DNA of 64,000 bases from Paraburkholderia tropica (GCF_914484835.1 NZ_CAJZAR010000068.1:62001-126000), one strand, 5' to 3'. Numbered from the stretch's first letter, positions 36,375-46,894 are shown. Numbers and translations: made by a program. Notes: generated from the letters alone by a model not told the origin.

Positions 36375-36504
36375 GTACAACCTTTTATGCGATGGCAGGA
36401 AGAATCCGGCGGCGCGCGCGTGGGCGCGTCGCCTTTATCCTTGTCGGCAAAAATGGGGCATGACTTGAGGTCGCGGCGCTCACGATGCGCACGCAGCGAC
36501 GCGC

Positions 36505-37407
36505 TCAGCGCGCGAATTCGCTGTCGCGCACGGCCTCGATCAGATAATCGACGAAGGACGCGATGCGCGCCGAAATCGCCGTATTGCGGTAGTAGACCGC
36601 GTTAATCGGCTGAAGCACTTCGAGCGTCTGCGCCGCGAAAAGCTGCACGAGCGCGCCTTCGCGGCGGTCGCGCGCGGTCATGAAATCCGAGAGACAGACG
36701 ATGCCCTCGCCCGCCAGCGCGAGTTGCCGCAGCGTCTCGCCGCTCGACGAACGGATGCCCGGCGCGATGCGGTACGGCTCGTTATCCGGCCCCGCGAGCG
36801 GCCAGACGTTGAGCGCCTCGGGCTCGGTGAAGCCCAGCAGCGTGTGCTTCGCAAGGTCCGCCACGCGACGCGGCTGGCCGTGCGCCTTCAGATACGCGGG
36901 ACTCGCGAGCACGCGCACGCGGCTGCGCCCGACCGGCTTGCTGTGCAGCGTGGAATCCTTCAACTGGCCGATGCGGATCGCCACGTCGGTGCGCCGCTCC
37001 AGCAAATCGATGATCCCTTCGTTGCTGTTCAGCTCCAGCTCGATCTGCGGATAGCGCGCGCGATAACCCTGCACGAGCGGCACGATCACATGCAGCATGA
37101 ACGGCGTGGCCGCATCCACGCGCAGACGGCCCGACGGCCGCTCGCGCCGCGCGGCCATCTGCTCCTCCGCGCCCTCCACCGACGCGATGATCGCCCGCGC
37201 GTCGCGCAGGAACGCGCTGCCCTCCTCGGTCAGTTCGAGCCGCCGCGTCGTGCGCCGCAGCAGCGTGGTCTTGAGCTTGTCCTCCAGCCGCCCCAGCGTG
37301 CGGCTGGTGGCCGAGATCGTGAGCCCGAGCTGATGCGCGGCCGCCGTGATCGAGCCCGTATCGACCACGCTCACGAAGGCCTGCAATTCGTCCAGTGTGA
37401 CTTTCAT
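36505..37407 (-). CDS. LysR-family regulator next to MFS exporter
   Basis: A 300-residue LysR protein. The HTH is at about 16-52 (GSITAAAHQLGLTISATSRT), followed by LEDKLKTTLLRRTTRRLELT; the effector domain begins near GRLRVDAATPFML. The first plausible ATG is 37407 (MKVTLDELQAF). A perfect 15-bp palindrome lies 3 bp upstream of it, within the 5' leader, suggesting autoregulation. It is divergent from the MFS gene at 37511. Confidence 0.92.
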   Translation of the reverse strand: MKVTLDELQAFVSVVDTGSITAAAHQLGLTISATSRTLGRLEDKLKTTLLRRTTRRLELTEEGSAFLRDARAIIASVEGAEEQMAARRERPSGRLRVDAATPFMLHVIVPLVQGYRARYPQIELELNSNEGIIDLLERRTDVAIRIGQLKDSTLHSKPVGRSRVRVLASPAYLKAHGQPRRVADLAKHTLLGFTEPEALNVWPLAGPDNEPYRIAPGIRSSSGETLRQLALAGEGIVCLSDFMTARDRREGALVQLFAAQTLEVLQPINAVYYRNTAISARIASFVDYLIEAVRDSEFAR

Positions 37408-37409
37408 TC

Positions 37410-37424
37410 TTGATTTGAAATCAA
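37410..37424. promoter_or_regulatory. Palindromic LysR-type operator
   Basis: TTGATTT-G-AAATCAA is a perfect palindrome with 7-bp arms and fits the T-N11-A consensus of LysR sites. It is 2-3 bp from the LysR start codon, so binding there would block its own expression while possibly activating the divergent MFS gene. Confidence 0.65.
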
Positions 37425-37510
37425 AACTCTTTCGTTTATAGACGACTTTTTCAGCAAAAGTAAAGCGGGCACACTGCGTCCTGTTCAAAAACCGCTGGAG
37501 CCTTTCCGCC

Positions 37511-38716
37511 ATGACCCCGCCCCTCACTGCCACGCCCGAACGCCCGGGCCACGCCTGGCTTTCGCTGCTGGCGCTCGCCATCGGCGCATTCAGCATCGGC
37601 ACGACCGAGTTCTCGCCGATGGGCCTGCTGCCCGTGATCGCCGAGGGCGTGCACGTGTCGATTCCCACCGCCGGCATGCTGATCACCACCTACGCGATCG
37701 GCGTGATGGCCGGCGCGCCGCTGATGACGCTCGCGCTTTCGCGCTGGTCGCGGCGCGGCGCGCTGATCCTGCTGATGAGCCTGTTTACGATCGGCAACCT
37801 GCTGTCGGCGTTTTCGTCGGACTACACGACGCTGCTGCTCGCGCGCCTCGTCACCAGCCTCAATCACGGCGCGTTCTTCGGCCTCGGCTCGCTGGTCGCG
37901 GCGAGCGTGGTGCCGCGCCACAAGCAGGCCAGCGCCGTCGCCACCATGTTCATGGGCCTGACGATCGCCAATATCGGCGGCGTGCCCGCGGCGACCTGGC
38001 TCGGCCAGACCATCGGCTGGCGCATGGCGTTCGCGGCGACCGCCGGGCTCGGCGTGCTGACGATGCTGATCCTGCGCGTGGCGCTGCCCAAGGGCGAAGC
38101 GGGCCAGGCGCCGAACCTGCGCGGCGAGTTGAAGGTGCTCACGCGCCCCGCCGTGCTCACGGCGATGGCGACCACCGTGCTCGGCGCGGGCGGGATGTTC
38201 ACGCTCTACACCTATATCGCGCCGACGCTCGAACAGATCACGGGCGCTTCGCCGACCTTCGTGACGGCCATGCTCGTGCTGGTGGGCGTGGGCTTCTCGA
38301 TCGGCAACGCAGCGGGCGGCAAGCTCGCGGACCGCTCGCTCAACGGCAGCCTCGTCGTGTTCCTGACGCTGCTGGTCGCGATCATGCTGGCCTTCCCACT
38401 GCTCGCGAAAACCCATCTGGGCGCGGCGTTCGCGGTGGTCGTCTGGGGCCTCGCCACTTTCGCCGTGGTGCCGCCGCTGCAAATGCGCGTGATGCGCGCC
38501 GCCGCCGAAGCGCCGGGCCTCGCCTCCTCGGTCAACGTGGGCGCCTTCAATCTCGGCAACGCCGTGGGCGCGGCGGCGGGCGGCGCGGCGATTTCGGCGG
38601 GCTTCAGCTACGCCGCGGTGCCGGTGGTCGGCGCACTGATCGCCGTCTCGGGCCTCGCGCTGGTGCTCGTGCAGATCGCCCAGCAACGCCAGCCCGCGCC
38701 GAGCGCCGCGCGCTGA
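37511..38716 (+). CDS. MFS transporter, AraJ/YdhP-like (DHA1)
   Basis: A 401-residue 12-helix exporter. The first helix [21 protein letters not shown] is the AraJ/YdhP signature, and [15 protein letters not shown] follows TM2. Likely exports sugars, purines or drugs by proton antiport; substrate unknown. GGAG lies 9 bp before the ATG. The LysR operator at 37410-37424 lies about 86 bp upstream. The dkgB gene follows after 46 bp. Confidence 0.92.
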   Translation: MTPPLTATPERPGHAWLSLLALAIGAFSIGTTEFSPMGLLPVIAEGVHVSIPTAGMLITTYAIGVMAGAPLMTLALSRWSRRGALILLMSLFTIGNLLSAFSSDYTTLLLARLVTSLNHGAFFGLGSLVAASVVPRHKQASAVATMFMGLTIANIGGVPAATWLGQTIGWRMAFAATAGLGVLTMLILRVALPKGEAGQAPNLRGELKVLTRPAVLTAMATTVLGAGGMFTLYTYIAPTLEQITGASPTFVTAMLVLVGVGFSIGNAAGGKLADRSLNGSLVVFLTLLVAIMLAFPLLAKTHLGAAFAVVVWGLATFAVVPPLQMRVMRAAAEAPGLASSVNVGAFNLGNAVGAAAGGAAISAGFSYAAVPVVGALIAVSGLALVLVQIAQQRQPAPSAAR

Positions 38717-38762
38717 TTTCCCTCTTCACGCTTTTCAATCGCATTCTTTTACGGAGCCCAAT

Positions 38763-39569
38763 ATGAGCCACATTCCCGCATTCGGTCTCGGCACGTTTCG
38801 CCTGCAAGGCCAGGTGGTCATCGACTCGGTGCGCAACGGCCTCGAACTCGGCTATCGCGCCATCGACACCGCGCAGATCTACGGCAACGAAGCCGAAGTC
38901 GGCGAAGCCATCGCGGCCTCAGGTGTCGCGCGCGACGAACTGTTTCTGACCACCAAGATCTGGGTCGACCACTACGCGCGCACGAAGCTGATTCCGAGCC
39001 TCAAGGACAGCCTCCACAAGCTGCGCACCGACGTCGTCGATCTCACGCTGATCCACTGGCCCGCGCCGAATAACGGCGTCTCGCTCGACGAATTCATGAG
39101 CGCGCTCGCCGAAGCGAAACAGCAAGGTCTGACGAAACAGATCGGCGTGTCGAACTTCAATATCGAACTGACGAAGCAGGCCATCGCTGTGGTCGGCAAG
39201 GACAACATCGCGACGAATCAGATCGAATTGAGCCCGTACCTGCAAAACCGCAAGCTCGTCGATTATTTGCAGCAGGAAGGCATTCACGTGACCTCGTACA
39301 TGACGCTCGCATATGGCAAGGTGCTCGGCGATCCGGTGATCCGCGCGATTGCCGAACGCCGTCACGCGACGCCCGCCCAGGTCGCGCTCGCATGGGCGCT
39401 GCGGCTCGGTTACTCGGTGATTCCTTCGTCGACGAAGCGCGAAAACCTCGCGAGCAACCTGCTCGCGCAGACGCTCGAACTCAGCGACGACGACATGGCG
39501 CAGATCGCCGCGCTCGAACGCAATGGCCGCGAAGTGAGCCCGGAAGGTCTCGCCGCGCAATGGGATTAA
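38763..39569 (+). CDS. dkgB: 2,5-didehydrogluconate reductase B (aldo/keto reductase)
   Basis: A 268-residue aldo/keto reductase matching DkgB. The first active-site residues are in [16 protein letters not shown] (Asp, Tyr), then Lys in [11 protein letters not shown], and His in [10 protein letters not shown]; the C-terminal [14 protein letters not shown] binds NADPH. It reduces 2,5-diketo-D-gluconate and methylglyoxal-like carbonyls. GGAG lies 7 bp before the ATG. It follows the MFS gene and precedes an SRPBCC gene by 4 bp, suggesting one transcript. Confidence 0.93.
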   Translation: MSHIPAFGLGTFRLQGQVVIDSVRNGLELGYRAIDTAQIYGNEAEVGEAIAASGVARDELFLTTKIWVDHYARTKLIPSLKDSLHKLRTDVVDLTLIHWPAPNNGVSLDEFMSALAEAKQQGLTKQIGVSNFNIELTKQAIAVVGKDNIATNQIELSPYLQNRKLVDYLQQEGIHVTSYMTLAYGKVLGDPVIRAIAERRHATPAQVALAWALRLGYSVIPSSTKRENLASNLLAQTLELSDDDMAQIAALERNGREVSPEGLAAQWD

Positions 39570-39573
39570 CGCA

Positions 39574-39996
39574 ATGACGATGGCAAGCGTAAGCGTCTCC
39601 GTCGATATCGACGCGCCCGTGGAATCGGTCTGGGCCGTGCTCGGCGACTTCGACGGCCTGCCCGCGTGGCTCGAATTCGTGCGTTCGTCGCGGCTTTCGG
39701 ATGGCGGCCGCCTGCGCCACCTCGAAGCGATCGGCGGCGCGATCATCGTCGAGGCGCTGCTCGAACACAGCGACACGCAACGGTTTTATCGCTATTCGAT
39801 CGTGGAAGGCCCGGACCCGGTGTCGGGTTATGAGGCGAAGGTGTCCGCGCAGCGCCTCGACGCGAATCGCACGACCGTCACGTGGGCGAGCCGCTTCGAG
39901 CCGCTCGACGCGCAAAACGGCGCTTCACTCATCGGGCATTACGAGGTGTTGTATCGTGCGGGGCTGAACGGCCTGAAAACGCTGGCCGAGCGTTGA
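39574..39996 (+). CDS. SRPBCC (polyketide cyclase/START-like) family protein
   Basis: A 140-residue single-domain protein. The N-terminal strand and helix SVSVDIDAPVESVWAVLGDFDGLPAWLEF and the later strand YRYSIVEGPDPVSGYEAKV are typical of SRPBCC proteins, which enclose hydrophobic ligands. A specific ligand cannot be inferred. It starts 4 bp after the dkgB stop, so it is very probably co-translated with it; a second ATG lies two codons downstream. Confidence 0.88.
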   Translation: MTMASVSVSVDIDAPVESVWAVLGDFDGLPAWLEFVRSSRLSDGGRLRHLEAIGGAIIVEALLEHSDTQRFYRYSIVEGPDPVSGYEAKVSAQRLDANRTTVTWASRFEPLDAQNGASLIGHYEVLYRAGLNGLKTLAER

Positions 39997-40102
39997 AACC
40001 CGGGCGGGCGCGCGCAGATCGCACCGCGCCATCGCCGCCCGCCTGGGGACGCGCTATTTCCCTTAGAATGGACGTCCACCCACCCTGCAAGGCGACGCGC
40101 CG

Positions 40103-40321
40103 ATGGAACAAGAGCGATACAAGGGCTATGTCCTCTGGGGACATGCCATCGCGCAGCAGGAAGAACTGCTCGCGCCCGAGCGCTATGCTTCGAGCGGCAC
40201 CATCACGCTCGACCTCAAACTGATCGAAGCCTCCGGCATACTCGGCATTTTCGACACCGAGCTGGAAGCGCAGGACGTCGGGCTCTCGTGGGCGCGCGCG
40301 TGGGTGGATTCGCACGGGTAA
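40103..40321 (+). CDS. Small hypothetical protein
   Basis: A 72-residue acidic, soluble protein of unknown family (MEQERYKGYVLWGHAIAQQ). It has a beta-strand/helix pattern (GYVLWGHA, SGTITLDLKLIE, LEAQDVGLSWARAWVDSH) that could be a compact domain. AAGG lies about 10 bp before the ATG, and codon choice is consistent with coding. It is convergent with the antiporter gene (15 bp gap). No function is proposed. Confidence 0.65.
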   Translation: MEQERYKGYVLWGHAIAQQEELLAPERYASSGTITLDLKLIEASGILGIFDTELEAQDVGLSWARAWVDSHG

Positions 40322-40336
40322 GGGCCGGCGGCACGC

Positions 40337-41668
40337 TCATGCCGCCGCTTTCCTCGCCTCCGGTTGCCGATAGTAGCGCCGATAATATCGGCCCAGCACA
40401 TAGCCCGCCGTCGATCCATGCAGCAGCACGGAGATCACGATCGCGTCGAGCGCCGCGGGCAACACGGGCCGTAACACGTCGCCCGCTTCGGCCAGCCCCC
40501 AGACCGCGTAATAGAACGCGCCCACGCCGCGTATCCCCATCCACGCCATCAGGCCGCGCTGCCGCGCATCGGCGCGCGCGCCCGCCATCGACGCGAACAC
40601 CGCCAGCGGACGCACCACGAACACCAGCACGAGCGCGAACGAGACGGCGCGCCAGTCGAGCATCTCGCGCCAGTGCGCCGACACCACGCAGCCGATCATC
40701 AGCAGTACGGAGAACTCCGCGAAGCGCTCGATTTCCAGCGTGAAGCCCGTCATGCTTTCGGCCAGCAGCGCATGCGCGCGCTGCGGATCCTTCGCCGCCT
40801 CCACCTGCTCGCCGAGCTGCACGGTTTCCAGCGCCTCGGCGGGCAGGCGCTCCCCGGTCGCACGCAATTCCTCGTGGCGCAGCGCGACGCCCGCCGCAAA
40901 CACGGCCACGAACGCATACGCGTGCAGCAGCAGCGCCGCGCCATAGGTCACGGACATCAGCCCGATCGCGATGAAGCCGTCGAGGCCCACGGCTTCGCCA
41001 TAATGCGTGCGCAGATGAAACACGAGGCGCACGCAGAGCGTTGCCAGCGCCGCGCCGATCAGCAACGCGCCCGCGACGCCCCACGCGAGCGAAAGCGCGA
41101 ACGCGGGCACGCTCGCCATGCCAGCGACGTGCACGCCGCTGAGCGCGAGGCCGAGCAAGGCGAACGGCAGGGCCGCGCCGTCGTTGAGCCCGCCTTCGCC
41201 GGATAGCGCGAAGCGCACGGGCTCCGCGTCGCCGGCCGCCTGCACGCGCAATTCGTTGGCGAGCACCGGATCGGTCGGCGCGAGCGCGGCGGCGAGAAAG
41301 AGCGCGACGCCTGGCGCTGCGCCCATCGCCAGCCCGAAGGCGAACATCAGCGCAACGCTGATCGCCATCGCGATCACGCCGAGCCGCAGCGGCAAGATCC
41401 AGAGCCGGTCGAGCAAGCGCACGCGCAAATGCATGCCGACCGAGAACAGCGAGACCACCAGCCCGGCTTCGGCGAGCACGGCGAGCGTGCGCGCGTTTTC
41501 GGCCAGATCGGTATGAACGAGACCCAGCACGCCCGGCCCGGCGACCACGCCGACCGCCAGATAAATCATCGCACCCGTGAGCGGCAGACGCGCAATCGGC
41601 CCGCGCGCGAGCGCCACGAACATCAGCAGCACGCCGACCAGCAAGAACCACAGTGCTTCCTCAGGCAT
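40337..41668 (-). CDS. Cation/proton antiporter (CPA1 type)
   Basis: A 443-residue, roughly 12-helix antiporter. Motifs include GMHLRVRLLD, the transport-site region ALAPTDPVLANELRV and GEGGLNDGAALPFALLGLAL, as in NhaP/CPA1 proteins exchanging Na+ or K+ for H+. The start at 41668 (MPEEALWFLLVG) is selected because the upstream 106 codons of open frame lack membrane character and the true first helix follows directly. The C-terminal end is basic (YYRRYYRQPEARKAAA). Confidence 0.9.
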   Translation of the reverse strand: MPEEALWFLLVGVLLMFVALARGPIARLPLTGAMIYLAVGVVAGPGVLGLVHTDLAENARTLAVLAEAGLVVSLFSVGMHLRVRLLDRLWILPLRLGVIAMAISVALMFAFGLAMGAAPGVALFLAAALAPTDPVLANELRVQAAGDAEPVRFALSGEGGLNDGAALPFALLGLALSGVHVAGMASVPAFALSLAWGVAGALLIGAALATLCVRLVFHLRTHYGEAVGLDGFIAIGLMSVTYGAALLLHAYAFVAVFAAGVALRHEELRATGERLPAEALETVQLGEQVEAAKDPQRAHALLAESMTGFTLEIERFAEFSVLLMIGCVVSAHWREMLDWRAVSFALVLVFVVRPLAVFASMAGARADARQRGLMAWMGIRGVGAFYYAVWGLAEAGDVLRPVLPAALDAIVISVLLHGSTAGYVLGRYYRRYYRQPEARKAAA

Positions 41669-41845
41669 CGTCCAGACCTTCTCCTTTTTTTGGCTGCGGC
41701 GCTTTGTGCAATCCATCGCGCAATCGAAGGATGATCGAAGGATGATCGCAACGGGCGTGCCACGCGCGTGATCGCGCCCGGACGCCGACGCGGCACGCGC
41801 GTTGCGCGCCGTATCGGCAGATCCTCCCGTCCGATGGAGCGCACC

Positions 41846-42241
41846 ATGAACACTTACGATTTCGAGCAGCGCATCGAAGAAATCCAGCTGTCGCTCGCGC
41901 AGATTTTCGACTCGCCGAAACAGCCCGCCGTCAGTCTCGTCGACGAAGGCGACGTGCTCGTGCTGCATCTGAGCTGGGTGACGCAATCGGAGCGCGATAC
42001 GACGCTCGACGCGCGTTGCGCCGCCACGCTACGCGCCACGCGCGCGCAGATCGAGCGATACGCCGGGCTCGACACCGCGCAGCGGCGCACGATCCAGCAG
42101 CGTATCGGCGCGCTCGTGCGCGGGCGTTATGAACTCATGCGCGAGTCCTCCGCGCAAAGCGATGACTGCGCGATCGAACTCGTGCTCGACGACGTCCTGT
42201 TCGATACCGAAAGCGATCTCGACTATCGTCCGACGCTCTGA
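41846..42241 (+). CDS. Hypothetical protein, possibly DUF3022
   Basis: A 131-residue soluble protein (MNTYDFEQRIEEIQ) with no catalytic motif that I recognise. It may belong to the Burkholderiales DUF3022 group; this is recalled and not verified. GGAG lies 6 bp before the ATG, supporting the start. The MgtC gene begins 5 bp downstream of its stop, so the two are likely co-expressed. Confidence 0.72.
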   Translation: MNTYDFEQRIEEIQLSLAQIFDSPKQPAVSLVDEGDVLVLHLSWVTQSERDTTLDARCAATLRATRAQIERYAGLDTAQRRTIQQRIGALVRGRYELMRESSAQSDDCAIELVLDDVLFDTESDLDYRPTL

Positions 42242-42246
42242 GCGCG

Positions 42247-42975
42247 ATGAACACGATGCCGCTCACCGTCACCTGGCTGGATTTCGCGGGCCGCCTCGCG
42301 CTCGCGATGCTCGCGGGTGCGCTTATCGGCCTGAATCGCGGCGAATCGGGCAATGCGGCCGGATTGCGCACGACCTTGCTCGTGTGCCTCGCTGCGTGCC
42401 TCGCGATGCTGCAAGTGAATGTGCTGCTTCTTCAGCATGGCAAAGATCAGGATTCCTTTGTGATGCTCGACCTGATGCGGCTTCCGTTGGGCATTCTGTC
42501 CGGCGTCGGCTTTATCGGCGCGGGCTCGATCCTGCGCAAGGACGGTCTCGTGCAAGGCGTCACCACGGCGGCGACGATGTGGTACGTCACGGTGATCGGG
42601 CTATGCGCGGGCGGTGGACAATACGCGCTTGCGATTGCCGGAACCGCACTCGGCCTCGTCGTGCTGCAGGCGCTTCAACTGCTCGAACACCGCTTGCCGC
42701 GCGGCCGCCGCGCGCGCGTGGCGCTCGGCCACGACGCAGGCGACGACGTGCGCCCCCTGCTCGACGAAGCGCTGCGCGATTGCCGCGATTGCCATTGCCG
42801 CGTGCTCGCGCTCGGCGTCTCGCATCGGCTCTCGGAAAGCATTGCGCATGGACGGCTCAAGGCGTCTTACGAGGTGCGCTGGCAAGCGCGTCCAGGCGAC
42901 GAAACGGTCGAGTGCGCGCTCTCCGCGCTCGTCGCGCGTCTGCACGACGAGGCGTCGTGGTCCCTGGAAAAATGA
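42247..42975 (+). CDS. MgtC/SapB family membrane protein
   Basis: A 242-residue protein whose N-terminal 140 residues hold four to five helices with the MgtC core: LAGALIGLNRGESGNAAGLRT, then GVGFIGAGSILRKDGLVQGVTTAATMW. The C-terminal 90 residues form a soluble domain. MgtC proteins affect magnesium homeostasis, ATP synthase activity and intracellular survival. It is the second gene of a probable pair with the upstream orphan. Confidence 0.92.
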   Translation: MNTMPLTVTWLDFAGRLALAMLAGALIGLNRGESGNAAGLRTTLLVCLAACLAMLQVNVLLLQHGKDQDSFVMLDLMRLPLGILSGVGFIGAGSILRKDGLVQGVTTAATMWYVTVIGLCAGGGQYALAIAGTALGLVVLQALQLLEHRLPRGRRARVALGHDAGDDVRPLLDEALRDCRDCHCRVLALGVSHRLSESIAHGRLKASYEVRWQARPGDETVECALSALVARLHDEASWSLEK

Positions 42976-42987
42976 ATCGATAGTGAA

Positions 42988-43302
42988 CTACAGGTCTTCC
43001 GGCCCTTCGATGCGGTCGGGCAAGATATCGTCGTCGGGGCGCAGCGTTTCGTCGCCGTCCGCCGCCGCGCGCTCGCCGGTGCCGCTGCGGTCGGTGTCGC
43101 TATGTTCCTCCTCTTCGCCGGCTTCGAGCGCGTGATTGTCGAGTTCCGTGTCGCGGTCGAATTCGTGGCGCTTCGCGCCGAGCGTGTCGCTGCCGCTATC
43201 CGACGAGTCGCCGGGACCGAGCGATTCGATATCGTGTCCGGGCGCGGCCGGTTGCGCCGTGTCGCCTGCGTCGTCATTGTCGGGGTCGAGTGTGCTGGTC
43301 AT
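42988..43302 (-). CDS. Small acidic, probably disordered protein
   Basis: A 104-residue, very acidic protein with little hydrophobic core (MTSTLDPDNDDAGDTAQ; ALEAGEEEEHSDTD; GERAAADGDETLRPDDD). The segment SLGPGDSSDSGSDTLGA recurs in small acidic proteins of many proteobacteria that are annotated inconsistently and have no known role. GGAGG lies 8 bp before the ATG. It is convergent with mgtC (12 bp gap). Confidence 0.8.
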   Translation of the reverse strand: MTSTLDPDNDDAGDTAQPAAPGHDIESLGPGDSSDSGSDTLGAKRHEFDRDTELDNHALEAGEEEEHSDTDRSGTGERAAADGDETLRPDDDILPDRIEGPEDL

Positions 43303-43401
43303 GATGATGTCCTCCGTGCGGTTGGGCGTGCGATGCAATCGCGTCACGCGCGCGCATCGTCACGCCTTTAGCACGCAATCGTCGAACCCGGCAACAGCGG
43401 A

Positions 43402-43429
43402 CGTGACGCAACATCCGTGACGCAACATC
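43402..43429. repeat. Tandem 14-bp duplication
   Basis: cgtgacgcaacatc occurs twice in succession (43402-43415, 43416-43429). The second copy reaches the stop codon of the CHAD gene (minus strand). Probably a recent small duplication in the 100-bp space between the small acidic protein and CHAD genes. Confidence 0.75.
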
Positions 43430-44261
43430 ACGCGCCGATCAACTTCGCCGCGCGGCGCATCCGGCGTTTGCGCGTGCGTGCCAGCGCGGCGAGCGTGGCA
43501 TCGGCGCTCGCCGTGTCGGCAAACACTTCGCGATGCGCGTCAAACAGCTGCGCAACCGACACCGCATCGTTGAGCGCGCCGAACCGGTTCTGCAATCTCT
43601 TGAGCGGCTTCAGGCGCTTCACCTCGCGGCGCGGTAAATCGGCAGAAAAAAACTCCAGCACGTAACGCAATTTTTTCGCCGCTTTGCGCACGTCGTGCCA
43701 CGCGGCGTAATCGCTTCGCTTCGCTCGTTTCGCGCGGCGCTCGCGTTTTTTCAGGGCGCGTTGCGCCGCACGCAAACGCTCGCGCGCGAAGCGTTTGACG
43801 GGCACGCGGCGGTGCGCCGTATTCAACTCGCGATTCATCGCATGCAGCATCTCGCGCAACGCGGATTTGAGGCCGGTGGCCGCCAGCGTCGCGCGCGCCC
43901 GTTCGCGCGCCTCGGTGCGCGCCGCCTGCATGCGCTCGCCGACGATGGCGGCGGCGTCGGCGTACTCATGCACCAGCGTCATGGCGATATCCCAATCGCG
44001 CGCACTGCCCGCCGCCATGCCCGCGCGCTTCAGATACGCGCGCTCGATCTTCACCGCTTCCCGATCCAGCAGCGGACGCCACGCCCACAACAGCGTGCGC
44101 AACCGACGCAATGCGACACGCAGTTTGTGCAACGTGTCCGCGCCAGCGTCGAGATGCGCGGCGTGCTGGAGCGCCTCATCCACAAGCGGCTTCGAACAGG
44201 TGGAAAAGCGCGTCTGGGCATTGTCGCGCGGCCTGGGTTTCTTGCGACTTCGCGTTGTCAT
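43428..44261 (-). CDS. CHAD domain protein
   Basis: A 277-residue, highly basic helical protein. It has the conserved CHAD histidines and basic residues: HKLRVALRRLRTLLWAW near the start and WHDVRKAAKKLRYVLEFF in the second half, plus RDWDIAMTL. CHAD domains bind polyphosphate. A strongly Lys/Arg-rich helix (RALKKRERRAKRAKRS) is present. ATG 44261 is chosen because GAGG lies 5 bp upstream; a GTG two codons earlier is an alternative. It lies 27 bp after the catalase stop on the same strand. Confidence 0.9.
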   Translation of the reverse strand: MTTRSRKKPRPRDNAQTRFSTCSKPLVDEALQHAAHLDAGADTLHKLRVALRRLRTLLWAWRPLLDREAVKIERAYLKRAGMAAGSARDWDIAMTLVHEYADAAAIVGERMQAARTEARERARATLAATGLKSALREMLHAMNRELNTAHRRVPVKRFARERLRAAQRALKKRERRAKRAKRSDYAAWHDVRKAAKKLRYVLEFFSADLPRREVKRLKPLKRLQNRFGALNDAVSVAQLFDAHREVFADTASADATLAALARTRKRRMRRAAKLIGA

Positions 44262-44288
44262 CGTCACCTCGCCTGATGCGGCCCGCGA

Positions 44289-46397
44289 TCACGCGGGCAC
44301 CGATTCGGCCTGCGCCGCGCGGGTCCAGACACGATGCTGTCCGGCGGCTTCGATAAACGCCTTCAGCACGGCCTTGAGGTCGGACGCGTCGCCTTGCGCC
44401 ACGCCATCCGCCGGATCGGGCAACCGCGCGGCGCCCAGCAGCAAACGACCCGTGTCGATCGCGGCGAGCGCCTTCAGATGCCGGAACGCTTCGGCCACGA
44501 AGTGACGCGCGTCGCCCGACTGCACGAGCGTTTGCGACGCGATCTCGCCGCCCGTCACGAACACCGCGTCGAACATCACCGACGGCATGCCCGCGAGCGT
44601 GGCGTCCGGCACGAGACCGTCGATGGGCGCGAGCGTGGGCGCGACGATCAGCGCCGTCGCGCCTTCCTTCGCGAGCGCATCGCGCACGGTCTTGAGCGTG
44701 GCCGCGTCCGCGCCCGGCGCCGCCAGCAGCGCGATCTTGCGCGTCTTGATCCCGGGCTTCACGCGATTGAGCAAGCTGAGCGCGGGCGAGGCGGCGGGAT
44801 TCGGCTTGCCCGGTTTCGCGCCCGTCTTCGCCTTGGGCAAACCGAGCGCGAGCGCGACGCGCGCCGCGAGATCGGCATCGATATTCGCCAGAATGTCGTT
44901 GACGGTGCGCTCGCGAATCTCGGGCTTCGTGACCTTGCCGAGCTCGAACGTATACGCCGCCACGATGTGTTCCTTTTCGGGCGTCGACATGCTGTTATAG
45001 AACATCGCCGCCTGCGAAAAGTGATCGGCGAATGAATCGCTGCGCACGCGAATTTTCGTGCCTTCCACGCGTTCCTGATAACTCTCGAAACCGCCATCGG
45101 CGGGCGCGGTTTCCTTCGGCCAGCCGTCGCTCACCGTATTCGGCTCATACGACGCCTGCCCCACGTTGATGGTCTGCCGGTGCATGGCATCGCGCTGATT
45201 ATTCACATACGGGCAGACCGGTCGATTGATCGGAATCTCGTGAAAATTCGGCCCGCCCAGACGACTGATCTGCGTGTCGGTGTACGAGAACAAACGCCCT
45301 TGCAATAGCGGGTCGTTCGTGAAGTCGATACCCGGCACGATATGGCCAGGGTGAAATGCCACCTGCTCCGTTTCGGCGAAGAAATTGTCGGGATTGCGAT
45401 TGAGCGTCATCTTGCCGATGATCTTGACCGGCACGATTTCTTCCGGCACGAGTTTGGTCGGATCGAGCAGATCGAAGCCGAATTGATGTTCATCGGCCTC
45501 CTCAATAATCTGCACGCCTAATTCATACTCGGGATAATCGCCTCGCTCGATGGCTTCCCACAAATCGCGCCGATGAAAATCGGGGTCCTTGCCGGCGATC
45601 TTTTGCGCTTCGTCCCAGATCAGCGAATACGAGCCCAGCACCGGCCGCCAATGCCACTTGATAAAGCGCGCCTTGCCCTTCGCATTGACGAAGCGGAACG
45701 TATGTACGCCAAAGCCTTCCATCGTGCGCAGGCTGCGTGGAATCGCACGATCCGACATCGCCCAGATCACGGTATGCGCGCTCTCCGGCACGAGCGAAAC
45801 GAAGTCCCAGAACGTATCGTGCGCGGTGCCGCCCGTGGGCATTTCATCGGGTGCCTCGGGTTTCACCGCGTGGACGAAATCGGGAAATTTGATCGCGTCC
45901 TGAATGAAAAATACCGGCACGTTATTGCCGACGAGGTCGAAATTACCTTCATCGGTATAAAACTTTGTCGCGAAGCCGCGCACATCGCGCACCGTATCGG
46001 CGGAACCGCGCGGACCTTGCACAGTCGAAAATCTCACGTACACGGGCGTGGTTTTCGCCGGGTCCTGCAGAAAAGACGCGCGCGTCATATCGGCCTGCGA
46101 TTCGTAGACCTGAAAGACGCCGTGCGCAGCTGAGCCGCGTGCGTGCACGATCCGCTCGGGAATACGCTCGTGGTCGAAATGCGTGATTTTCTCGCGCATA
46201 ATGAAATCTTCCAGCAGAGAAGGACCACGCGGACCGGCGCGCAGGGTATTCTGGTTATCGGCGATCTTCACACCTTGATTCGTGCGCAGCGCTTCACCGT
46301 CGGCGCGCGAGCGAAACGATTCGAGGCTTTCCGACTTCGCATCGGTTTGGCCCTGGACATGGGTGGCTTTGCCGTGGGATCGGTTGCGAGATGACAT
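44289..46397 (-). CDS. katE: Large-subunit catalase, HPII type
   Basis: A 702-residue clade-2 catalase. The catalytic histidine is in [17 protein letters not shown], the heme-facing Asn region in [12 protein letters not shown], and the heme-ligand tyrosine in [17 protein letters not shown]. The C-terminal 150 residues form the flavodoxin/GATase-like domain typical of large catalases ([18 protein letters not shown]). It degrades H2O2 in the cytoplasm. ATG 46397 has AGGAG 8 bp upstream. Probably RpoS- or stress-controlled by analogy only. Confidence 0.95.
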   Translation of the reverse strand: MSSRNRSHGKATHVQGQTDAKSESLESFRSRADGEALRTNQGVKIADNQNTLRAGPRGPSLLEDFIMREKITHFDHERIPERIVHARGSAAHGVFQVYESQADMTRASFLQDPAKTTPVYVRFSTVQGPRGSADTVRDVRGFATKFYTDEGNFDLVGNNVPVFFIQDAIKFPDFVHAVKPEAPDEMPTGGTAHDTFWDFVSLVPESAHTVIWAMSDRAIPRSLRTMEGFGVHTFRFVNAKGKARFIKWHWRPVLGSYSLIWDEAQKIAGKDPDFHRRDLWEAIERGDYPEYELGVQIIEEADEHQFGFDLLDPTKLVPEEIVPVKIIGKMTLNRNPDNFFAETEQVAFHPGHIVPGIDFTNDPLLQGRLFSYTDTQISRLGGPNFHEIPINRPVCPYVNNQRDAMHRQTINVGQASYEPNTVSDGWPKETAPADGGFESYQERVEGTKIRVRSDSFADHFSQAAMFYNSMSTPEKEHIVAAYTFELGKVTKPEIRERTVNDILANIDADLAARVALALGLPKAKTGAKPGKPNPAASPALSLLNRVKPGIKTRKIALLAAPGADAATLKTVRDALAKEGATALIVAPTLAPIDGLVPDATLAGMPSVMFDAVFVTGGEIASQTLVQSGDARHFVAEAFRHLKALAAIDTGRLLLGAARLPDPADGVAQGDASDLKAVLKAFIEAAGQHRVWTRAAQAESVPA

Positions 46398-46598
46398 GGG
46401 ACAGCTCCTCATCAGCGTTGGACCCAATCAACTGCGCAATCGATGTGCCGATTGAATGGAATAGGCGCACGGCTGTCACCGCACTTCGAGCGCAACGAGG
46501 CAGCAGGTCTGCACCTTGCTGCGCACGACAGGCCCGCCAGATCCGCAAGGATTTTGCGCCGGGCCCTATTTACTACGCCAACTTCACGGAGGATCGAG

Positions 46599-46859
46599 AT
46601 GAGAATCGAGTTTACGAATCGGCGTCATAGCGTGGCGGCTTCACGCATTGCCTTCGAAGCCCACGTCGACGACCGGCCCGTCTGGTGCAGCGTGTCGATG
46701 GACGCGCTCAATGCGCGCTTCGGCAACGAAGGCACGTCATCGCATGCGCTGCTGAGTGCGTTCGACGCCAACCGGCCGACCATCGAGCGCGCGGCACGAC
46801 ACGCGCTCACGAAGAACGGCGGCCAGTCGCTCGAACTCGAACCCGGCGACTTCTCATGA
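46599..46859 (+). CDS. DUF1488 family protein
   Basis: An 86-residue protein starting MRIEFTNRRHSVAASRIAFEA, with the DUF1488 pattern: a strand with a conserved Val-x-Cys region (RPVWCSVSMDALNARFG), then a SAF/ANRPTIERAARHAL helix. GGAGG lies 6 bp before the ATG. It is divergent from the catalase gene (201-bp gap, probable promoters for both). A paralogue faces it at 46946-47212. Function unknown. Confidence 0.8.
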   Translation: MRIEFTNRRHSVAASRIAFEAHVDDRPVWCSVSMDALNARFGNEGTSSHALLSAFDANRPTIERAARHALTKNGGQSLELEPGDFS

Positions 46860-46894
46860 ATAGCGGCGCATGAATCACCGCACGTGAATCACCA